NCBI GenBank assembly: GCA_902800065.1
Contig: CADCDE010000006.1
Coordinates: forward strand, 20,110 to 84,109
DNA: 64,000 bases
Direction of reading: 5' to 3'
DNA from: an uncultured Ruminococcus sp.
GTDB taxonomy: Bacteria > Bacillota > Clostridia > Oscillospirales > Acutalibacteraceae
The position numbers were made by a program, and so were the translations under genes. The notes below the pieces were generated by a model. The model searched no databases. It was given only the letters and a program-made list of their open reading frames with translations, and was not told where the DNA came from. The first letter of the stretch is position 1, and each line of letters starts with the position of its first letter. Shown here piece after piece: positions 42,257 to 51,249 of the stretch.

Positions 42257-44155
42257 TCAAAAGTCAAATTCTGTGTTGACGGCATCACTCGGCATTCTCC
42301 AGTCACCTCTTGGTGAAAGTGTTACCGTACCGACTTTCGGACCGTCAGGCAGGCATGAACGCTTGAACTGCTGTGAGAAGAATCTCCTTAAAAATGTCTT
42401 GAGCCATTTTCTGATAGTTTCATCATCATATACACCATTGAAAGCTATCTTTGCCAATCTGAATATTTTTTTCGGTGTAAAGCACTGTCTCACAAGATAA
42501 TACAAGAAAAAGTCATGCAGTTCATAAGGTCCGACTAAATCTTCTGTTTTCTGTGAAATCTCTCCGTCTTTGGGCGGTAAAAGTTCAGGACTTACAGGTG
42601 TATCAAGTATATCAAGCAATGCTTTTTTCAAGTCACCCTCGGAATGTTCAGCCTCAAATGCCGTCAGGTGACGTACAAGAGTTTTCGGGATAGATGCATT
42701 GACAGCGTACATTGACATATGGTCACCGTTATATGTAGCCCAGCCGAGAGCTAATTCCGACAAGTCACCTGTGCCAATGACAAAACCGCCTGTTTTATTG
42801 GCTATATCCATTAAAACCTGTGTACGTTCCCTTGCCTGACCATTCTCGAATGTAACATCAAGAATCTCCATACTTTGTCCTATATCCTCAAAATGTTGTG
42901 TGACAGCTTTTGAGATATTTATATCTTTGAATGATACTCCATAGCTTTCGGCTAAAATTTCCGCATTGCTTTTTGTACGTTTCGTTGTACCAAAGCATGG
43001 CATTGTCACGGCAATTATATCTTTCCTGTCACGCTTTAACATATCCATTGCATGAACAGCGACAATCAAAGCCAATGTCGAATCCAATCCCCCCGACAAG
43101 CCTATTACAACGGATTTCACATTTGTATGCTGTATTCTCGTGGCAAGTCCTGTTGCCTGAATGGTGAGAATTTCTTCACAGCGTTCATCAAGATTGGATT
43201 TATTTGTCGGCACAAACGGTGTTTTGCTGAAATGCCTGTTCAATTTCAAATCCTTCACAGGCAAGTGAAAAACACATTTCTCAAAATTGTCCTCACCGAC
43301 AAATGTATTGGCTTTTGCACGTTCATTTTCCATTTTCTGCAAGTCAACATCCGCATATATGATTCCTGTGTCAAATCTCTTTGACTCTGCTAAAATACTT
43401 CCGTTTTCGCATATCAGATTATGACCTGAAAAAACTAAATCCTGTGTGCTTTCGCCAAGTCCTGCACTTGTATAAACATACGCTGAAAGCAGTCTTGCCG
43501 ACTGAGATTTTACCAACATTCGCCTGTAATCAGCCTTTCCGATAACTTCATCACTTGCTGAAAGATTTGCAATTATCGTTGCACCGTTTAAAGCCAATTT
43601 TCCTGAAGGGGGTTCAGCTGTCCATAAATCTTCGCATATCTCAACACCCAATTTAAATTCAGGCATTTCCACACACTGAAAAATAACATTTTTTCCAATC
43701 TCAGTCAATTGAGTATCTTCACCACTGAACATGTCCATATTTATAAATTCATCTTTTGATGGTGTAAAATGCCTTAACTCATAAAATTCGGAATAGTTCG
43801 GGATATATTTTTTCGGCACTAATCCCAACAACTCCCCTTGACAAATAACTGCCGCACAATTATACAAGCCTGAATTTGCCCTGACAGGCAAGCCGACTAA
43901 TATTACACAATCCAATTCTTTTGTTTCTCTGATAATAACTTTGAGATTTTCTTGTGCGGAGTTCAGCAAAGCCCTCTGCAAGAATAAATCACCGCAGGTA
44001 TAGCCTGTTATGCAAAGTTCGGGGAATACTACAAGAGATGCACCGTTTTCAGCCGCCTCTTTTGCCATAGCAATGATTTTCTGAGAATTTCCCGTACAGT
44101 CTGCAACTTTTATATGTGGTGTCGCACTCGCAACCCGCAAAAATCCGTCTTTCAT
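42257..44155 (-). CDS. nadE: Glutamine-dependent NAD+ synthetase
   Basis: A 632-residue two-domain enzyme that makes NAD+ from deamido-NAD+, using ammonia released from glutamine. ATG 44155 with GGAGG upstream is used; the longer frame has no ribosome site. The N-terminal nitrilase domain holds the Glu-Lys-Cys triad: VVFPELCITGY, VPKKYIPNY and GVEICEDLWT. The synthetase domain has the P-loop SGGLDSTLAL, GTGDLSELALGW and ATYNGDHMSMYAVN. The length matches glutamine-dependent forms. It has its own promoter just upstream, overlapping the end of the O-antigen-ligase-like gene. Confidence 0.96.
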   Translation of the reverse strand: MKDGFLRVASATPHIKVADCTGNSQKIIAMAKEAAENGASLVVFPELCITGYTCGDLFLQRALLNSAQENLKVIIRETKELDCVILVGLPVRANSGLYNCAAVICQGELLGLVPKKYIPNYSEFYELRHFTPSKDEFINMDMFSGEDTQLTEIGKNVIFQCVEMPEFKLGVEICEDLWTAEPPSGKLALNGATIIANLSASDEVIGKADYRRMLVKSQSARLLSAYVYTSAGLGESTQDLVFSGHNLICENGSILAESKRFDTGIIYADVDLQKMENERAKANTFVGEDNFEKCVFHLPVKDLKLNRHFSKTPFVPTNKSNLDERCEEILTIQATGLATRIQHTNVKSVVIGLSGGLDSTLALIVAVHAMDMLKRDRKDIIAVTMPCFGTTKRTKSNAEILAESYGVSFKDINISKAVTQHFEDIGQSMEILDVTFENGQARERTQVLMDIANKTGGFVIGTGDLSELALGWATYNGDHMSMYAVNASIPKTLVRHLTAFEAEHSEGDLKKALLDILDTPVSPELLPPKDGEISQKTEDLVGPYELHDFFLYYLVRQCFTPKKIFRLAKIAFNGVYDDETIRKWLKTFLRRFFSQQFKRSCLPDGPKVGTVTLSPRGDWRMPSDAVNTEFDF

Positions 44156-44191
44156 AAAAAAATACCTCCACGAAAATTCTTTCATGGAGAT

Positions 44192-44220
44192 ATTATAAAC
44201 CATTATTGCAGGAATTTCAA
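44192..44220 (-). promoter_or_regulatory. Promoter of nadE
   Basis: On minus, TTGAAA (44215-44220), 17-bp spacer, TATAAT (44192-44197). The -35 overlaps the stop codon of the upstream gene. Confidence 0.75.
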
Positions 44221-45752
44221 TCCGCATTTTTTATCATTTTCAATTCTTTTTTGAGCATATGCTTTATTTTTCTTCTTTCACGCATATCCTCGATAATTGA
44301 CGGCAAATCTGTCACTGACTGGTCATCTGTCTTATCGCCGTCAATTATCGCCTGAAGGCTGTATTTCTGCACATAACTCATACCAAAGCCAACCAAAAGC
44401 CAGAATATAAGCACTCTGTATGAACAGTCAACAAGAAGTGCCACTTCAAACATTGAATATATCACATAGGCTATGCAGAATGATGTTACAAGTACAGGCA
44501 CACTTCCGTCATCACGGCATTTTTTCTTGTACCTGAATATCATTCTCAGCATATCTTTTGCTATCGTTATACCGAAAACTATAAACAGATTTGCCCCCAC
44601 TACTCCATAGCTTACCAATATCGTTATCATACCGTTGTGTAAATCGTCATAACGCAATCCACCTATGTATTCATTCGCATAATCTTTTATATTTGCCTTT
44701 CCTACTCCTAAAAGCGGAAATTTTTCTATCATTTGCATGGACTGTTCCCATATTTTGAATCTTCCGCTGTCAATATTTTTATTTTCATGACCGAATATAT
44801 TTTCTCTGTAATCGTCATCTTTAAGCCCCACAATTCCATCATCTTTGACAACACCGCTCGAAAGCTCCGTTCTTGACTGCCCCGAAGTTATTGCAAGAGA
44901 TACCTGACTTTGTGTTACTACTCTGAAAAATACAAGTGATGTTATTATCACGACAAATGAAAGTATAGTAGCAAGAATTCTCAGGATAAATCCGTACATT
45001 CTTTTTTTGCCGAAGTCCCTGAACATTATATAGAACATTGCAAATGAACAGTATGAAACCAAGAACAAAAGTGCTGCATTTGAATCCGACAGGAACAATG
45101 CTATTGTATTTATTGCGATACACGATATGTATAAAACCTTTCTCCTGACAGAAAGCTTTTTTTCTGCTCTGATTATCCTCCAAAGTATATGGCAGCCTAT
45201 AACTGCCATTGCTGAATAGAAGCCTGTTACATTTGCATTGAAAAACAATCCTATAAATCTGCTTTCATATAGTATGAGATTCAGTCCGTTCCATTCTATC
45301 CCATGAGGGAATACAGCCAAGCCTATAAATCCAATCAGCATTGCAAGACTTGTTATAAGGACTATGAATTGAAGCGTGAACTTCATTTCCTTTCTGCACC
45401 TGATATTGCTTTTTTCCGAATAAAGACCGCATATCTGGAAAAAATATACACACATTATATATATCATCACTAAATTGTCAAATAAATTTCTCTCACAGTG
45501 TATGCCGACAGTCAGCAATGCAAAACCTAAAAATATATATAATATATTTCTGTATCTTATTTTTCTGATGCCTTTTTTGATAATAAGTTCCTTTATGAAA
45601 AGATACACTGACCATAAAAGTATCACGAAGACCGCAATATTGGAAACTCTTTCAAGACCAAAATACAATGCCACCAAAAGTACAAACCTGAAACTTTGCA
45701 TACTATTGAAAAATTTTTTCAAAGCAATTCCAAGCTTGTTCAAAACCTGCAT
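44217..45752 (-). CDS. O-antigen ligase/polymerase family membrane protein
   Basis: A 511-residue membrane protein with ten or more helices, resembling Wzy_C/WaaL proteins that polymerise or attach glycans outside the membrane. The large outer loop near residues 290-390 has GRFKIWEQSMQMIEKFPLLG, VGKANIKDY and the DDLHNGMITILVSYGVVG block, the hallmark with the conserved H. ATG 45752 has AAGTGGTG upstream. The N-terminal half carries FLSDSNAALLFLVSYC, also typical. It may act with the polysaccharide genes at 8-16 kb and the dehydratase at 62 kb. A promoter lies just upstream. Confidence 0.87.
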   Translation of the reverse strand: MQVLNKLGIALKKFFNSMQSFRFVLLVALYFGLERVSNIAVFVILLWSVYLFIKELIIKKGIRKIRYRNILYIFLGFALLTVGIHCERNLFDNLVMIYIMCVYFFQICGLYSEKSNIRCRKEMKFTLQFIVLITSLAMLIGFIGLAVFPHGIEWNGLNLILYESRFIGLFFNANVTGFYSAMAVIGCHILWRIIRAEKKLSVRRKVLYISCIAINTIALFLSDSNAALLFLVSYCSFAMFYIMFRDFGKKRMYGFILRILATILSFVVIITSLVFFRVVTQSQVSLAITSGQSRTELSSGVVKDDGIVGLKDDDYRENIFGHENKNIDSGRFKIWEQSMQMIEKFPLLGVGKANIKDYANEYIGGLRYDDLHNGMITILVSYGVVGANLFIVFGITIAKDMLRMIFRYKKKCRDDGSVPVLVTSFCIAYVIYSMFEVALLVDCSYRVLIFWLLVGFGMSYVQKYSLQAIIDGDKTDDQSVTDLPSIIEDMRERRKIKHMLKKELKMIKNAD

Positions 45753-45785
45753 AACACCACTTCTTTCCGGTTTTATTTATCTTAT

Positions 45786-45814
45786 AGTATACAATGATTT
45801 TTTTATAAATTCAA
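45786..45814 (-). promoter_or_regulatory. Promoter of the O-antigen-ligase-like gene
   Basis: On minus, TTGAAT (45809-45814), 17-bp spacer, TATACT (45786-45791). Confidence 0.7.
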
Positions 45815-45962
45815 TCAATATTGCATAAAATAACAGTAGTTTAACAAAAGATTGTAAAAATCACCTTGAAAAAAAACTTCTTTACTGTATTTTTTTGTAC
45901 TTATTAGTACATAAATTGACGAATTTCAAGCCGTAAAAACTCAAATATTAAAAATATTTAAG

Positions 45963-45991
45963 TTGAAAAATGAGTTTTTCTGTGCTAAAAT
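45963..45991 (+). promoter_or_regulatory. Promoter of asnB
   Basis: TTGAAA (45963-45968), 17-bp spacer, TAAAAT (45986-45991) with an extended -10 TGC. The 150 bases upstream are A/T-rich and hold nothing else I can support. Confidence 0.75.
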
Positions 45992-46028
45992 TTAGTTTAA
46001 AGAAAAAAGAAAAAGGAGTCCTGAAATT

Positions 46029-47915
46029 ATGTGTGGATTATGCGGATTTACCGGAGATGTTGCCGACAGGGATAAGGTTCTTGAAAATATGACTGATGTC
46101 ATCACTCACAGAGGTCCCGACAGCTTCGGCTATTACAAAGACAGAGACAATAATATATCAATGGGTTTCAGACGCTTGAGTATCATAGACCTTGACTGCG
46201 GTCATCAGCCTATCTACAATGAAGATGAAACTCTTGTTCTCACTTTTAACGGAGAGATATATAACTATCAAGACCTGCGTAAAGAGCTTATCGAACTTGG
46301 ACATAAATTTCGTACTCAGACAGACTCTGAAGTGCTTGTACATGGCTTTGAAGAATGGGGCGAAAAGCTCCTTAACAAACTTCGTGGAATGTTCGGCTTT
46401 GCCATCTACAACAAAAAAGACCATTCTGTATTCATTGCAAGGGATTTTTTTGGAATCAAGCCCATGCACTATGCTATAGTTGACAATGAACTTGTCTATG
46501 CCTCCGAAATAAAAAGTATCCTTGAATTTCCGAAATACAAAAAGAAATTCAATTACAAGGCATTGGATAATTATTTGTCATTCCAGTATGTCGTACCTCC
46601 TGAAACTTTTTTTGAGGGAATTTATTGTCTTTTGCCCGGACATTATATGTGGTATCGTGACGGCAAGGTCAAGACTACACGCTATTTTGAAGCGACCTTT
46701 GAGCCTGATAAAAAACTGAAAATAGATGATGCCATTGACAATATCGAAAAGGCTTTTGAAAATTCCGTCAATGCACATAAAATAAGTGATGTTGAAGTAG
46801 GCTGTTTTCTTTCAAGCGGTGTTGATTCAAGCTATGTTTCAACATATTTTGCAGACCAAAAAACTTTCACAGTCGGTTTTGACTTCGGCAAAAAATATAA
46901 TGAAATAAGCTGGGCAGAAGGTCTCTCCAAAGAAATTGGCGTTGAACATCATACTCACCTGATAGGTTCGGAAGAATTTTGGTCAACAGTCCCCAAAGTA
47001 CAATATCACATGGATCAGCCGCTGGCAGACCCGTCTTGTATTGCTCTTTACTTTGTATGCAACCTTGCAAGCCAATTCGTGAAGGTCGTATTATCAGGCG
47101 AGGGTGCAGACGAATTATTCGGTGGATATACCGTATATAATGAACCCCATGTATTCAAATTCTATCAGACTATAATTCCTCAGAAAATGCGTTATGCCCT
47201 TGCAAGATTCGCAAAAAAAATGCCCCATATCAAAGGTCGTGGATATATTCTTCGTGGTGCAAGGAAAACTGAGGATAAATTTATCGGAAACGCTTTCATG
47301 TATGATGACACCGAAAAAAGACAGATTCTCAAAGATGATTCTATTGTTACAAGACCTCAGGATTTGTGCAAAAAATTCTATGACCGTGTCAAAGACTATG
47401 ATGAAGTTACCAAAATGCAGTATCTTGATATAAACCTGTGGATGATCGGAGATATTCTCCTCAAAGCCGACAGGATGAGTATGGCTAATTCCCTTGAACT
47501 GCGTGTGCCGTTCCTCGATAAAGAGGTATGGAAGGTTGCCCGCACTATTCCCACAAAATACCGTATTGCAAAGGGTACAACAAAATATGCAATGCGTCAG
47601 GCAGCTTTGAGACATCTCCCGAAGGCTACCGCTCAAAAGGAAAAACTCGGTTTCCCTGTTCCAACAAGAGTATGGCTCAAGGACGAAAAATATTATAATA
47701 CAGTAAAAGAGATGTTCAAGTCCGAAACAGCCGAAAAATTCTTCAACACCGATTTGATAGTTTCCTATCTTGACGACCATTTCAACGGCAAGGAGGACAA
47801 CAGCCGCAAGGTATGGACTATCTATGTATTTCTTGTATGGTATAATATCTATTTCGGAAATGATGAAAAAATAAACCGTCCTGATGGTGTGACAAAACCG
47901 TCAGGTGAAGCATGA
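46029..47915 (+). CDS. asnB: Asparagine synthetase B (glutamine-hydrolysing)
   Basis: A 628-residue enzyme that makes asparagine from aspartate, ATP and glutamine. The nucleophilic Cys2 is exposed after Met removal (MCGLCGFTG). The glutaminase domain has THRGPDSFGYY, MGFRRLSIIDL and LTFNGEIYNY. The synthetase domain has the P-loop FLSSGVDSSYVS, LSGEGADELFGGY and the ADRMSMANSLELRVPFLDKE segment. GGAG lies 9 bases before ATG 46029. Close relatives (AsnB-like amidotransferases) occur in surface-glycan clusters, so a role in amidating a glycan is possible, but all features of true AsnB are kept. Confidence 0.93.
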   Translation: MCGLCGFTGDVADRDKVLENMTDVITHRGPDSFGYYKDRDNNISMGFRRLSIIDLDCGHQPIYNEDETLVLTFNGEIYNYQDLRKELIELGHKFRTQTDSEVLVHGFEEWGEKLLNKLRGMFGFAIYNKKDHSVFIARDFFGIKPMHYAIVDNELVYASEIKSILEFPKYKKKFNYKALDNYLSFQYVVPPETFFEGIYCLLPGHYMWYRDGKVKTTRYFEATFEPDKKLKIDDAIDNIEKAFENSVNAHKISDVEVGCFLSSGVDSSYVSTYFADQKTFTVGFDFGKKYNEISWAEGLSKEIGVEHHTHLIGSEEFWSTVPKVQYHMDQPLADPSCIALYFVCNLASQFVKVVLSGEGADELFGGYTVYNEPHVFKFYQTIIPQKMRYALARFAKKMPHIKGRGYILRGARKTEDKFIGNAFMYDDTEKRQILKDDSIVTRPQDLCKKFYDRVKDYDEVTKMQYLDINLWMIGDILLKADRMSMANSLELRVPFLDKEVWKVARTIPTKYRIAKGTTKYAMRQAALRHLPKATAQKEKLGFPVPTRVWLKDEKYYNTVKEMFKSETAEKFFNTDLIVSYLDDHFNGKEDNSRKVWTIYVFLVWYNIYFGNDEKINRPDGVTKPSGEA

Positions 47916-47925
47916 TACTGCTGTA

Positions 47926-47984
47926 GTAAACGACAAAATAAATTATTCTATGTCATTCCGAGCATAGCGAGGAATCTTAAAGAG
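47926..47984. repeat. Partial palindromic repeat interrupted by MITE copy 2
   Basis: This stretch (GTAAACGACAAAATAAATT, then TCATTCCGAGCATAGCGAGG) matches, in reverse complement and with few changes, the right part of the repeat at 59198-59259. Copy 2 of the short mobile element lies directly after it. Confidence 0.65.
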
Positions 47985-48130
47985 ACGTGAGTTCGATGAA
48001 AACGAAAAATTATTATACTGTCATTCTGAGGAGCGACAGCGACGAAGAATCTTTTGAAGATTCCTCACTGCGTTCGGAATGACTCATTTCATCATTGTCA
48101 GAATATTTTTCAGTTATGTCGAACTCACGT
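47985..48130. mobile_element. MITE-like element, copy 2 (146 bp)
   Basis: Same 11-bp terminal inverted repeats as copy 1 (47985-47995 and 48120-48130), and almost the same interior apart from short indels near both ends. It is flanked by a direct TAAAGAG on both sides (47978-47984 and 48131-48137), a different target duplication from that of copy 1. It lies between asnB and the terminator of the ABC-2 exporter operon and has no coding capacity. Confidence 0.8.
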
Positions 48131-48157
48131 TAAAGAGACTATTCAACGTTATAACAA

Positions 48158-48193
48158 AAAATGCTGTATGCTGAAAATTTCGGCATACAGCTT
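48158..48193 (-). terminator. Terminator of the ABC-2 exporter operon
   Basis: GCTGTATGCTGA pairs with TCGGCATACAGC; on minus a T-run follows. Confidence 0.75.
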
Positions 48194-48200
48194 GATTTTT

Positions 48201-49028
48201 TTATCTGATATCCTGACGCTTGAATAATATCATTCCAAGTACCATGAATAAGATCAGGTATATCGGAGAGACTATGAATGCAATGTATATATCATTGTTC
48301 TGATAGAGAGTCTGTACAAGTGTAACTGTATCGAATATCCAGAATTGAACCGCTTTTTGAACCCAGTCGAAACCGAAAGTAAGAATTCTTACAAAGAGTG
48401 ATACAAATATCGGTATGACAATGTTGAGTGCAATTGCAAGACCGGTTTTTTTGGAAATAACAGCTATGAACATGAATACAGCGGTAAGGGCTATATAAAG
48501 ACATGAATAGGCGAGTACCATAATTATCATTTGTTCATTAGTGACATCTGTTGTAAAGTCGAATTTTATTGCGGCAACGATACCGCCTCCAAAAAGATAG
48601 GATATTATGGTAATTGCAGCCGCTGCAACAGATGAAATATATTTTGAAGCATATACGGAGGTTCTTGAAAATCCCCTTGAAAGAGTATTTTTGAAGGTAC
48701 CCTCGTTATATTCCGTGCCTACATATACGCTTATGACTATTGCAATAAATATAATAAGATTTCCGTCAGAGAAAAGAGTATTTATATACTGCCAGAATAC
48801 TTCTTGCGGAAACTGTGACAAAAGCTGTTTTGAGGTGTCGCTGTCCATACCCATTGTTTTCAGGAAGGAAAAGACCATTTGATAATTAGCTGTATCGGTC
48901 ATGTTGTTCCATGCGGCATCATAGAGGAATGTCATGGACATTCCCGTTAAAAATCCTATGACAGCACATACCCATAAGGTACGGCATTTCATGAGTTTTT
49001 TCAAATCGGATAAAATAAGTCTGCCCAT
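48201..49028 (-). CDS. ABC-2 type transporter permease
   Basis: A 275-residue permease with six helices, expected to work with the ATPase encoded 6 bases upstream. An N-terminal DLKKLMKCRTLWVCAVIGFL helix leads in, and the characteristic YNEGTFKNTLSRGFSRTSVY segment between helices 2 and 3 marks bacitracin/lantibiotic-type ABC-2 permeases. The substrate is unknown; drug or peptide export and immunity are typical roles. A T-rich hairpin ends the operon. Confidence 0.87.
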   Translation of the reverse strand: MGRLILSDLKKLMKCRTLWVCAVIGFLTGMSMTFLYDAAWNNMTDTANYQMVFSFLKTMGMDSDTSKQLLSQFPQEVFWQYINTLFSDGNLIIFIAIVISVYVGTEYNEGTFKNTLSRGFSRTSVYASKYISSVAAAAITIISYLFGGGIVAAIKFDFTTDVTNEQMIIMVLAYSCLYIALTAVFMFIAVISKKTGLAIALNIVIPIFVSLFVRILTFGFDWVQKAVQFWIFDTVTLVQTLYQNNDIYIAFIVSPIYLILFMVLGMILFKRQDIR

Positions 49029-49034
49029 ATTTTT

Positions 49035-49931
49035 TTATTTCCCCTCCATTTTTCTGATGAAGTATTTTTCGGCACTGTTTTCATCATTTGAGATTCCCGA
49101 AACTACAACACCTGCATTGAAAAGAGCATTTGTCAGTTCACCGATATTATCTATCTTTGACTTCACGAATATATTATTTTTATCATACTCGATATTTTCT
49201 GAGTGTATATCAAGTATTTTTGAGATTATCTCAATGGATTTTGCTGTATCACTGACTGTTATAACAGTTCTTGAACCGCATTTTTCGGATAATTCAGCAG
49301 AGGTTATTTCCTCGACTAATTTTCCGGATGATATTATCCCGTAACGGGTAGCGATCTTTTCAAGTTCTCCGAGGATATGGCTGGAAATGAAAATAGTCTT
49401 GCCCTGATTTTTGAGTTCAATCAGAAGCTCTCTTACATCAACTATGCCTGTAGGATCAAGTCCGTTGATAGGCTCGTCAAGTATCAGAAAATCAGGATTT
49501 CCGATAAGTGCAATGGCAATACCAAGTCTTTGTTTCATACCGAGTGAAAAATCACCTGATTTTTTCTTTCCTGTGTCCGAAAGACCGACAGTTTTGAGAA
49601 TATGGGGGATAGTTTTTTTGTCTGCACCGAGCATTGTACAGTAAATATCAAGATTCTGTGAAGCAGTCATATTCCTGAAAATAGCGGGACTTTCAATGAG
49701 ACTGCCGACACGTTTTCTTGCAGAACTGATATTTTCACCGTCAAAGAGTTTAAAAGAGCCGTCAGTTATTCCTGTGAGACCTAGTATCATTCGTATAAAA
49801 GTAGTCTTTCCTGCACCGTTTTTACCGACAAAGCCGTAAATATCTCCCTGTTCTACCGTGAGGGATACACTGTCAACGACCTTTGTATCGGAATAAACTT
49901 TGGTAAGACCTTCGGTTTGAAGTATGTTCAA
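49035..49931 (-). CDS. ABC transporter ATP-binding protein (bacitracin/lantibiotic type)
   Basis: A 298-residue ATPase. Motifs are Walker A GKNGAGKTTFIRMI, signature SLGMKQRLGIAIA, Walker B PDFLILDEPINGLDPTG and H-loop FISSHILGELEK. A C-terminal region of about 85 residues follows, common in DrrA- and BcrA-like proteins. ATG 49931 has AAGGAG upstream. With the permease it forms a two-gene exporter; no regulator or kinase lies next to it. Confidence 0.92.
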   Translation of the reverse strand: MNILQTEGLTKVYSDTKVVDSVSLTVEQGDIYGFVGKNGAGKTTFIRMILGLTGITDGSFKLFDGENISSARKRVGSLIESPAIFRNMTASQNLDIYCTMLGADKKTIPHILKTVGLSDTGKKKSGDFSLGMKQRLGIAIALIGNPDFLILDEPINGLDPTGIVDVRELLIELKNQGKTIFISSHILGELEKIATRYGIISSGKLVEEITSAELSEKCGSRTVITVSDTAKSIEIISKILDIHSENIEYDKNNIFVKSKIDNIGELTNALFNAGVVVSGISNDENSAEKYFIRKMEGK

Positions 49932-49947
49932 AAATGCTCACTCCTTT

Positions 49948-50259
49948 TCAATCGTTTTTTTCTTCTATTTCAATAATTATCCTTGATGTTTCAAGATACA
50001 TTATCCTGAAAACTTCGCCACGCTGTGAAGCATAGTGCATTTTTGCGAATTCGTCTACATTAAGTGCTTTTCCGTGAATATATCCGTCATCTAATTTTAT
50101 CCTGTAATTGACGGTCATCTGAAAATATCCGTCTTCCATTTCAAAAATGGGAATCAACTCCGTTGAAATATACGCACGGTTGTCAATGTCAGTCTGTGCA
50201 AGCGACTGCAGTTTCAGCGGAAAGCCCTTTATTTGTTTTTTAGCTGTTTCCCGTGTCAT
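49948..50259 (-). CDS. Protein of unknown function
   Basis: A 103-residue soluble protein, apparently alpha/beta, with strands in its C-terminal half (YFQMTVNYRIKLDDGYIHGK, RIMYLETSRIIIEIE). It starts at ATG 50259 and overlaps the stop of the AlkD-like gene upstream by 4 bases, so it is probably co-translated. No family was recognised. The context is a run of DNA-repair and housekeeping genes; a link to repair is only a guess. Confidence 0.65.
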   Translation of the reverse strand: MTRETAKKQIKGFPLKLQSLAQTDIDNRAYISTELIPIFEMEDGYFQMTVNYRIKLDDGYIHGKALNVDEFAKMHYASQRGEVFRIMYLETSRIIIEIEEKND

Positions 50260-50927
50260 TCAAGAAACTCCTTTTTGAGAAGATATTTTTTATAATTTTC
50301 AACCCTGTATGAATCGCAGATTTTTCTTACAGTGCGTTTAGCGGTCAAAGAGTCGAATTGATTTATAAAAGGGTATGTGTTTTCGGAGAATTTTATGTAA
50401 CACTCTGCAACAGCCCATGCGACTGCCATTGAACTGTAATATTTTTCTGTGTTTATTTCTGTGAGTAATGAAAGAGTTTGGTCTATATAGTCATCATTCA
50501 CGAAATATGACAAAAGCATCACGGCACAGAACCGCTGTTCAAATTCATTCTGTGAATGTGCATATGGCTGTAAAAAATCCCATACACGTTCACGGTTTTT
50601 TGAAGTGAATTTAAGTGTATTGCAAAAGCTGTCACAGACTGCCCAATTATCTATTTTAGGAACAAAGCCGGAAATGTATTTCAGTCGTGTTTCAACATCA
50701 GCTTTCATATATCCGATTATCATTCCACGAAGCATGATTTCCTCATAATAGACATCATTTTTACATTCAAGTATATCGGGATTTTTAGCAAGTTCCTTTG
50801 CATAAGCTCTGATTTTCGGCAGACGGATTCCCAATATATTTTTGCTGTCGGGGACTAATTTTGAATGAAACTCCCTGTACTGACTGTCGGACATGGAAAT
50901 CAGTTTTTCCTTGACTTCATCAGTCAT
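50256..50927 (-). CDS. DNA alkylation repair protein, AlkD-like
   Basis: A 223-residue HEAT-like helical protein resembling AlkC/AlkD glycosylases that remove alkylated bases. I use ATG 50927 (MTDEVKEKLISMS); a GTG at 50936 gives three more codons. Family features are ILGIRLPKIRAYAKELAKNP, the IDNWAVCDSFCNTLKF segment with the catalytic-site Trp-Asp pair, and ERRFCAVMLLSYF-like repeats (QRFCAVMLLSYFVND). It overlaps both neighbours slightly: 8 bases with the membrane protein gene and 4 with the downstream unknown. Confidence 0.88.
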   Translation of the reverse strand: MTDEVKEKLISMSDSQYREFHSKLVPDSKNILGIRLPKIRAYAKELAKNPDILECKNDVYYEEIMLRGMIIGYMKADVETRLKYISGFVPKIDNWAVCDSFCNTLKFTSKNRERVWDFLQPYAHSQNEFEQRFCAVMLLSYFVNDDYIDQTLSLLTEINTEKYYSSMAVAWAVAECYIKFSENTYPFINQFDSLTAKRTVRKICDSYRVENYKKYLLKKEFLE

Positions 50928-51234
50928 TTTTTTCACGCTTTCTTTTGATAATGCTCCTTATAACAGAAATGATACTTCCTATTCCCAATACGATACCTAA
51001 AAATATCAGTGCTTTGGCTTGGTCGGGGTTGTCTGCCATAATTCCTGCTCCGCTGAGAGATATCCATGTTCCTCCGCCGACACCGCCGAGAAGCACCAAT
51101 GCTCTTGTAATATACCTTGTAGCTTTTGATTTATCGGTCATGGTTTCCTGCAAAGCCATATCTACACCTTCAGCAAAGCCCTCTGCTGCACTTTCAGCCA
51201 AATCCTGACCTACATTATCAAGTAAATCACTCAT
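50920..51234 (-). CDS. Small membrane protein of unknown function
   Basis: A 104-residue protein with two membrane helices. ATG 51234 has AAAGGAG upstream. The N-terminus is acidic and helical (DNVGQDLAESAAEGFAEGVD). The helices are near residues 44-66 and 71-95 (ALVLLGGVGGGTWISLSGAG, ALIFLGIVLGIGSIISVIRS), followed by a basic end. It lies 15 bases after recQ and overlaps the AlkD-like gene. No family or role was recognised. Confidence 0.68.
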   Translation of the reverse strand: MSDLLDNVGQDLAESAAEGFAEGVDMALQETMTDKSKATRYITRALVLLGGVGGGTWISLSGAGIMADNPDQAKALIFLGIVLGIGSIISVIRSIIKRKREKND

Positions 51235-51249
51235 AATAAACACTCCTTT

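Noticed and set aside
42931..43384. Plus-strand open frames within nadE
   Set aside because: They are shadows of a well-supported minus-strand gene with clear catalytic motifs.
44166..44189. Perfect hairpin covering the nadE ribosome site, suggestive of translational control
   Set aside because: The promoter at 44192-44220 would start transcription near 44185, inside the hairpin, so one arm would be mostly missing from the RNA.
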